Shown here piece after piece: positions 60,223 to 64,000 of a stretch of DNA of 64,000 bases. Origin of the DNA: Nocardia brasiliensis NBRC 14402 (lineage in GTDB: Bacteria > Actinomycetota > Actinomycetes > Mycobacteriales > Mycobacteriaceae); contig NZ_BAFT02000054.1 in the NCBI RefSeq assembly GCF_000308475.2, positions 1-64,000 of the forward strand, read 5' to 3'. The first letter of the stretch is position 1. Every line of letters starts with the position of its first letter. Both the position numbers and the translations under genes were made by a program. The notes under the pieces are model-generated. The model saw only the letters and a list, made by a program, of their open reading frames with translations. It searched no databases and was not told the origin of the DNA.

Positions 60223-61407
60223 GTGACCGAAACCGCGCTCGCCCTGATCGAGCTCGGAGCGATTCTCTTTGCCCTCGGCATGTTCGGGCGGCTGGCGGGG
60301 CGCTTCGGGATGTCGCCGATCCCGCTGTATCTGCTCGGCGGCCTCGCCTTCGGCCAGGGCGGCTTCATCAAACTCACCGCCGCCAACGAATTCGGCCATG
60401 TGGCAGGCGAAATCGGCGTCGTGCTGCTGTTGCTGCTGCTCGGCCTGGAATACACCGCGCCGGAACTGATGACCGGCCTGCGCCGTTCGTGGGCGGCGGG
60501 CCTGGTGGACCTGGTCGCGAACGCGACGCCCGGTGTGGTGGTCGCGTTGATCCTCGGCTGGGGCACGATCGGCGCCGTCACCATGGGCGGGGTCACCTAT
60601 ATCTCCTCGTCGGGCATCGTGGCGAAGGTGCTCGACGATCTCGGGCGGCTCGGTAACCGGGAGACGCCGGTGATCCTGTCGATCCTGGTGTTCGAGGACC
60701 TGGCGATGGCGGTGTACCTGCCGATCCTCACCACCATCCTGGCCGGGGTGAGCTTCGCCAGCGGACTGAAATCGCTCGCCGTCGCGCTGACCGCGATCAC
60801 GGTGGTGCTCGTGGTGGCGCTGCGCCACGGGCGCTATGTCTCGGCCATTGTGGACAGCAACGACCGCGAGGTGTTCCTGCTCAAGCTGCTCGGCGCGGCG
60901 CTGCTGGTGGCCGGTGTCGCGTCCGCGTTGAACGTGTCCGCGGCGGTGGGGGCGTTCCTGCTCGGCATCGCGATCTCCGGATCGACCGCGCACGAGGCCG
61001 CGAAACTGCTGGAGCCGCTGCGTGATCTGTTCGCGGCGATCTTCTTCGTGGCGTTCGGCCTCACCACCGATCCGACGGCGATTCCACCGGTGCTCGGCTG
61101 GGCGGTAGGGCTGGCGGTGGTCACCGTGCTGACCAAGGTCGCGACCGGCTGGTGGGCGGCGAGCAGGCAGGGCATCCGGCGGATGGGTCGTGCGCGGGCC
61201 GGCGCGGCGCTGGTCGCGCGCGGGGAATTCTCGATCGTCATCGCGGGCCTGGCGGTGACCGTCGGCGGGGTCGACGGTCAGCTGGCCGCGCTCGCCTCGG
61301 CGTATGTGCTGCTGATGGCGATCCTGGGGCCGATCGTGGCGCGGGTGGTGGAACCGGTCGTCGGGCTGGTGCAGCGGCGTACCAAGCCCGCTGTGCTCAC
61401 CGGCTGA
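60223..61407 (+). CDS. Monovalent cation:proton antiporter, CPA2/KhtU-like (394 aa)
   Basis: The protein has about twelve membrane segments of the CPA2 type: GMFGRLAGRFGMSPIPLYLLGGLAFGQGG early, then LLLLLLGLEY, the central EDLAMAVYLP carrying the ion-binding acidic residue, and the late FGLTTDP and ARGEFSIVIAGLAV. In B. subtilis KhtU is a K+/H+ antiporter gated by KhtT; that partnership is inferred from the adjacent regulator 4 bp away. No RCK-N domain is fused, which fits the two-protein arrangement. The start is GTG 60223. Confidence 0.9.
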   Translation: MTETALALIELGAILFALGMFGRLAGRFGMSPIPLYLLGGLAFGQGGFIKLTAANEFGHVAGEIGVVLLLLLLGLEYTAPELMTGLRRSWAAGLVDLVANATPGVVVALILGWGTIGAVTMGGVTYISSSGIVAKVLDDLGRLGNRETPVILSILVFEDLAMAVYLPILTTILAGVSFASGLKSLAVALTAITVVLVVALRHGRYVSAIVDSNDREVFLLKLLGAALLVAGVASALNVSAAVGAFLLGIAISGSTAHEAAKLLEPLRDLFAAIFFVAFGLTTDPTAIPPVLGWAVGLAVVTVLTKVATGWWAASRQGIRRMGRARAGAALVARGEFSIVIAGLAVTVGGVDGQLAALASAYVLLMAILGPIVARVVEPVVGLVQRRTKPAVLTG

Positions 61408-62155
61408 CCGGCACCGGCTCCTTCGCCGCCGTTCGCCGCTGTACCCAGCGGCCGAGCAGCGTCGCCAGCGCGCCGACGACGAAGCCGATGGCGGCCCCGC
61501 ACAGGTGGCCGTAGTCGGTGAAGGTCGGCCCGATCCACAGCGCCGCGACCAGCACCACGGTGAGCGTGCCCGCCCACAGCAACCGGACCGGTCCGCGGAA
61601 CCGGAACGCCATCGCGGCCAGGACCGCCGAAAAGCCGTAGCTGGTACCGACATCCGCGGCGACCGCCACCTTCAACGGAATGACGCCGCGGTCGATGGCG
61701 TGCGAGATACCGGTGACGGTGAGCAGTGTCGCGCCGATATGCCCGGTGGCGAACAGCACGATCCAGCGGCCGGTGCCGAGCCAGCGTTCGGCGTAGGCCA
61801 TCACCACCAGGAAGCTGACGATGGTGGTCCACGGGAATCCGCCGTCGGTCCAGAACGCCGAGGCGACCAGCACCTGCACCGGGTTGTGCCGCATGTTGTA
61901 GAGATTGGTCGAGGCGGAGAAGATCAGCCTGCGCTCCACCGAGTCACCCACACCCCGCAGCGTCCACCACGTGACGAACAGGGTGAACGCGTAGGCGGTG
62001 CTGGCCGGGGCCGCGCCCAGATGGGTGCGGATCGCGGGGAGGACTCGGCGCAGCAGCGCGGGACGGCGCAGCCAGTCCCACGCGGTGCGCAGCTCGGTCC
62101 TGAGGTCGATGGTCTGAGTCCAGGGCGACCGGAACTGGACCGGGGAGGCAACCAC
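61397..62155 (-). CDS. Rhomboid-like integral membrane protein (252 aa)
   Basis: The protein has about six membrane segments and rhomboid features. A GTSYGFS motif, in which the Ser of GTS is the candidate nucleophile, corresponds to GASG of rhomboids, and a later segment DYGHLCGAAIGF supplies the histidine. These are weaker than in classical rhomboids, so it may be an inactive relative. The start is uncertain: GTG 62155 is favoured because upstream sequence lacks homology-like content. It overlaps the antiporter gene end by 11 bp on the opposite strand (61397-61407), which is unusual. Confidence 0.78.
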   Translation of the reverse strand: MVASPVQFRSPWTQTIDLRTELRTAWDWLRRPALLRRVLPAIRTHLGAAPASTAYAFTLFVTWWTLRGVGDSVERRLIFSASTNLYNMRHNPVQVLVASAFWTDGGFPWTTIVSFLVVMAYAERWLGTGRWIVLFATGHIGATLLTVTGISHAIDRGVIPLKVAVAADVGTSYGFSAVLAAMAFRFRGPVRLLWAGTLTVVLVAALWIGPTFTDYGHLCGAAIGFVVGALATLLGRWVQRRTAAKEPVPVSR

Positions 62156-62280
62156 CAGCCAAGTGTGCCGTGTCGTGCTGACGCAGGCACGCGACCCGCC
62201 CGGCGTGTGCGCTGCGTCACCGGCGGCGAGGCGGCGTCCGTAACCTCGTTTCACACCCGGGCAACATTCGCTCCCAAGAA

Positions 62281-62296
62281 TTGGTCCACCGACCAA
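62281..62296. promoter_or_regulatory. Perfect inverted repeat before the ethanolamine operon
   Basis: TTGGTC-CACC-GACCAA is a perfect 6+4+6 palindrome 32 bp upstream of the permease start, in the position of a repressor or activator site. Confidence 0.55.
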
Positions 62297-62327
62297 ACGG
62301 TATGTGGATGAGGAGTGCGCTGCGTCT

Positions 62328-63737
62328 ATGACGATCGAGGACATGAAGGTCACCGCGGGCGCGGACTACCTGGCCAAGCGCACCTTGCGCTCCGGTTCGG
62401 CGGGCTGGGTCCTGCTCGCCGGGCTCGGTGTCAGCTACGTGATCTCCGGCGACTACGCGGGCTGGAACAGTGGCCTCGCCGAAGGCGGATTCGGCGGTTT
62501 GCTGATCGCGACCGTGCTGATCGCAGGCATGTATCTGGCCATGGTGTTCGGCATGGCCGAGCTGTCCGCGGCGCTGCCCGCGGCGGGCGGCGGCTATACC
62601 TTCGCGCGCCGCGCGCTCGGGCCGTGGGGCGGATTCGCCACGGGCACAGCGGTTCTGCTGGAGTACGCGATCGCGCCCGCCGCCATCGCCACGTTCATCG
62701 GCGGCTACGTGGAATCGCTGCACCTGTTCGGCGTCACCGACGGCTGGTGGGTGTACCTCTGCGTGTACGCGCTGTTCGTCGGGGTGCATCTGACCGGGGC
62801 GGGGGAGGCGCTCAAGGCGATGTTCGTGATCACCGGGATCGCACTCGCCGGTCTGGCGGTGTTCGCGGTCTCGGCGTGGGGGCGGTTCGAGGTCGGCAAG
62901 CTGACCGATATCCCGGCGGATCCGGACGCGCTGGGCAGCTCGGCGTTCCTGCCGTTCGGGGTGTTCGGGATCTGGGCCGCGGTGCCGTTCGCGATCTGGT
63001 TCTTCCTCGCCGTGGAAGGGGTGCCGCTGGCCGCCGAAGAAGCGCGGGAACCGGAGCGCAACGTGCCGAAGGGCATCATCAGCGCGATGCTGGTGCTCAT
63101 CGTGACCGGGACTGCGGTGCTGTTCCTCGCCACCGGAGCGAGTGGCGCGCAAGCTGTTTCGGTGTCGGGCAACCCGCTGGTCGAGGCGCTCGGCGACAGT
63201 GGTGCGGCGACCGTGGTGAACTACATCGGCCTCGCCGGGCTGGTGGCAAGCTTCTTCTCCATCGTCTACGCGTACTCCCGGCAGACTTTCGCGCTGTCGC
63301 GGGCGGGCTACCTGCCGACCCGGCTGTCGGTGACCAACGCGCGCAAAGCGCCGGTGCTGGCACTGATCGTGCCCGGTGTCGCCGGTTTCGCGCTGTCGCT
63401 GACCGGCGAAGGGGCGATGCTGCTGAACATGGCCGTGTTCGGCGCGGCACTGAGCTATGTGCTGATGATGGTGAGCCACATCGTGTTACGCGTGCGCGAG
63501 CCGGACATGCCGCGCCCCTACCGCACGCCCGGCGGGGTGTACACGACCGCGTTCGCGCTCGTGATCGCCTGTGTCGCAGTGCTTGCCACGTTCCTGGTCG
63601 ACCCGGTCGCGGCGGGCTGGACGCTCGGCGCGTTCGGTCTCGCCATGGCGTACTTCGGCCTCTACAGCAGGCATCGGCTGGTAGCCGGCACGCCGGACGA
63701 GGAATTCGCCGTACTGGCCGAGGCGGAACTCGCATGA
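62328..63737 (+). CDS. eat: Ethanolamine permease, APC superfamily (469 aa)
   Basis: This amino acid-polyamine-organocation transporter has twelve membrane segments. The ethanolamine-permease type is indicated by WVLLAGLGVSYVISGDYAGWNSGL near the N-terminus (in parts), FVAVEGVPLAAEEAREPERN-like sequence after segment 6, and SFFSIVYAYSRQTFALSRAGYLP in the second half. The gene directly overlaps a eutB-like ethanolamine ammonia-lyase gene by 4 bp, which supports ethanolamine as substrate. The ATG at 62328 has AGGAG 12 bp upstream; GTG 62304 would add 8 residues. Confidence 0.92.
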   Translation: MTIEDMKVTAGADYLAKRTLRSGSAGWVLLAGLGVSYVISGDYAGWNSGLAEGGFGGLLIATVLIAGMYLAMVFGMAELSAALPAAGGGYTFARRALGPWGGFATGTAVLLEYAIAPAAIATFIGGYVESLHLFGVTDGWWVYLCVYALFVGVHLTGAGEALKAMFVITGIALAGLAVFAVSAWGRFEVGKLTDIPADPDALGSSAFLPFGVFGIWAAVPFAIWFFLAVEGVPLAAEEAREPERNVPKGIISAMLVLIVTGTAVLFLATGASGAQAVSVSGNPLVEALGDSGAATVVNYIGLAGLVASFFSIVYAYSRQTFALSRAGYLPTRLSVTNARKAPVLALIVPGVAGFALSLTGEGAMLLNMAVFGAALSYVLMMVSHIVLRVREPDMPRPYRTPGGVYTTAFALVIACVAVLATFLVDPVAAGWTLGAFGLAMAYFGLYSRHRLVAGTPDEEFAVLAEAELA

Positions 63738-64000
63738 CCCGCTACACGCAGCAACTCGGCGGCGTCACCTACACCTTCGACGGGTTGGTGGACTTGCTCG
63801 CCAAGGCCACGCCGCAGCGCAGCGGAGACGAATTGGCAGGCTGTGCCGCGAGTTCTGACGCGGAGCGGGCCGCCGCGCAGTGGGCGCTCGCGGATGTGCC
63901 GCTCACCCGGTTCCTCGACGAACTCGTGGTGCCCTACGAGACCGACGAGGTCACGCGGCTGATCATCGACAGTCACGATCGTCTTGCGTTCCAAGCTGTT
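63734..64000 (+). CDS. eutB: Ethanolamine ammonia-lyase large subunit EutB, 5' part only (at least 89 aa)
   Basis: The reading frame starts at the ATG overlapping the permease stop (ATGA) and is open to the window edge. The N-terminus reads MTRYTQQLGGVTYTFDGLVD, followed by LLAKATPQRSGDELAG, ERAAAQWALADVPL, FLDELVVPYE and DEVTRLIIDSHD, matching the beginning of EutB, the adenosylcobalamin-dependent ethanolamine ammonia-lyase catalytic subunit that forms acetaldehyde and ammonia. The remainder, and the expected eutC, lie beyond the window. No microcompartment shell genes are seen on this side. Confidence 0.9.
   Translation, partial: MTRYTQQLGGVTYTFDGLVDLLAKATPQRSGDELAGCAASSDAERAAAQWALADVPLTRFLDELVVPYETDEVTRLIIDSHDRLAFQAV

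Overview
The window looks like a chromosomal segment of a high-GC actinomycete close to Nocardia or Rhodococcus. The sequence is strongly GC-biased at third codon positions. It carries a typical Mycobacteriales gene set: NrdR, IdeR, SigB, DUF3039, DUF3099, a YihY-like protein, a PAC2 protein, SigK/RskA, AhpC/AhpD/OxyR, and a HelZ-like SNF2 protein with a SWIM partner. From memory, the relative order nrdR, PhzF, PAC2, ideR, sigB, DUF3099, DUF3039, YihY resembles the M. tuberculosis Rv2718c-Rv2707 region, here interrupted by many insertions. No rRNA, tRNA, CRISPR array, insertion sequence or prophage was recognised.

Layout. 1-1072 is repeat-rich and without a convincing gene: a hexanucleotide array, a four-tract G-quadruplex motif and three copies of a 78-bp hairpin element. 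1073-8766 holds a secreted protein, nrdR, decayed duplications of the hrpA 3' end, hrpA and a membrane protein. 8849-16677 holds metabolic and regulatory genes: a class III aminotransferase, a GNAT enzyme, an acyl-CoA synthetase, an SDR, an AraC-like regulator, a DUF5134 protein and sigK-rskA. 16992-20030 holds a PhzF protein and the peroxide-defence cluster ahpC-ahpD with divergent oxyR. 20471-23284 holds a GGCT-like protein, a probable toxin-antitoxin pair and a TetR/SDR/tautomerase module with two identical operators. 23343-25696 is a polyamine operon in which an ornithine decarboxylase-like gene precedes a fused SpeD-SpeE gene. 25869-33675 holds a DUF3516 helicase, a PAC2 protein, a lipoprotein, a DUF4192 protein with a repeat-built N-terminus, and galE. 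33679-43473 holds ideR, the acuC-pat acetylation pair, a TetR facing a glycosidase-like gene, sigB and a frameshifted methyltransferase gene.

43737-53218 holds VOC, MFS, DUF3099, DUF3039, YihY and helicase genes, then a TetR/SDR pair, an AraC regulator and a methyltransferase. 53235-64000 holds the SWIM/SNF2 pair, a TetR, a DUF7455 zinc protein, a DUF952 protein, a NarL-type two-component system, a KhtTU-like K+/H+ antiporter pair, a rhomboid-like protein, and an ethanolamine permease followed by the start of eutB, which is cut by the window edge.

The most unusual content is repeated DNA. A dispersed 77-79 bp inverted-repeat element occurs five times and its two arms co-vary between copies. 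Period-18 minisatellites lie in frame inside two unrelated genes. A 78-bp tandem repeat forms the end of pat and its stop codon. A 90-bp repeat duplicates a gene's start region. Several very clear operator palindromes are also present. Starts of many genes are GTG and some are uncertain, as noted per entry. All functional calls come from reading the sequence; no database search was run.
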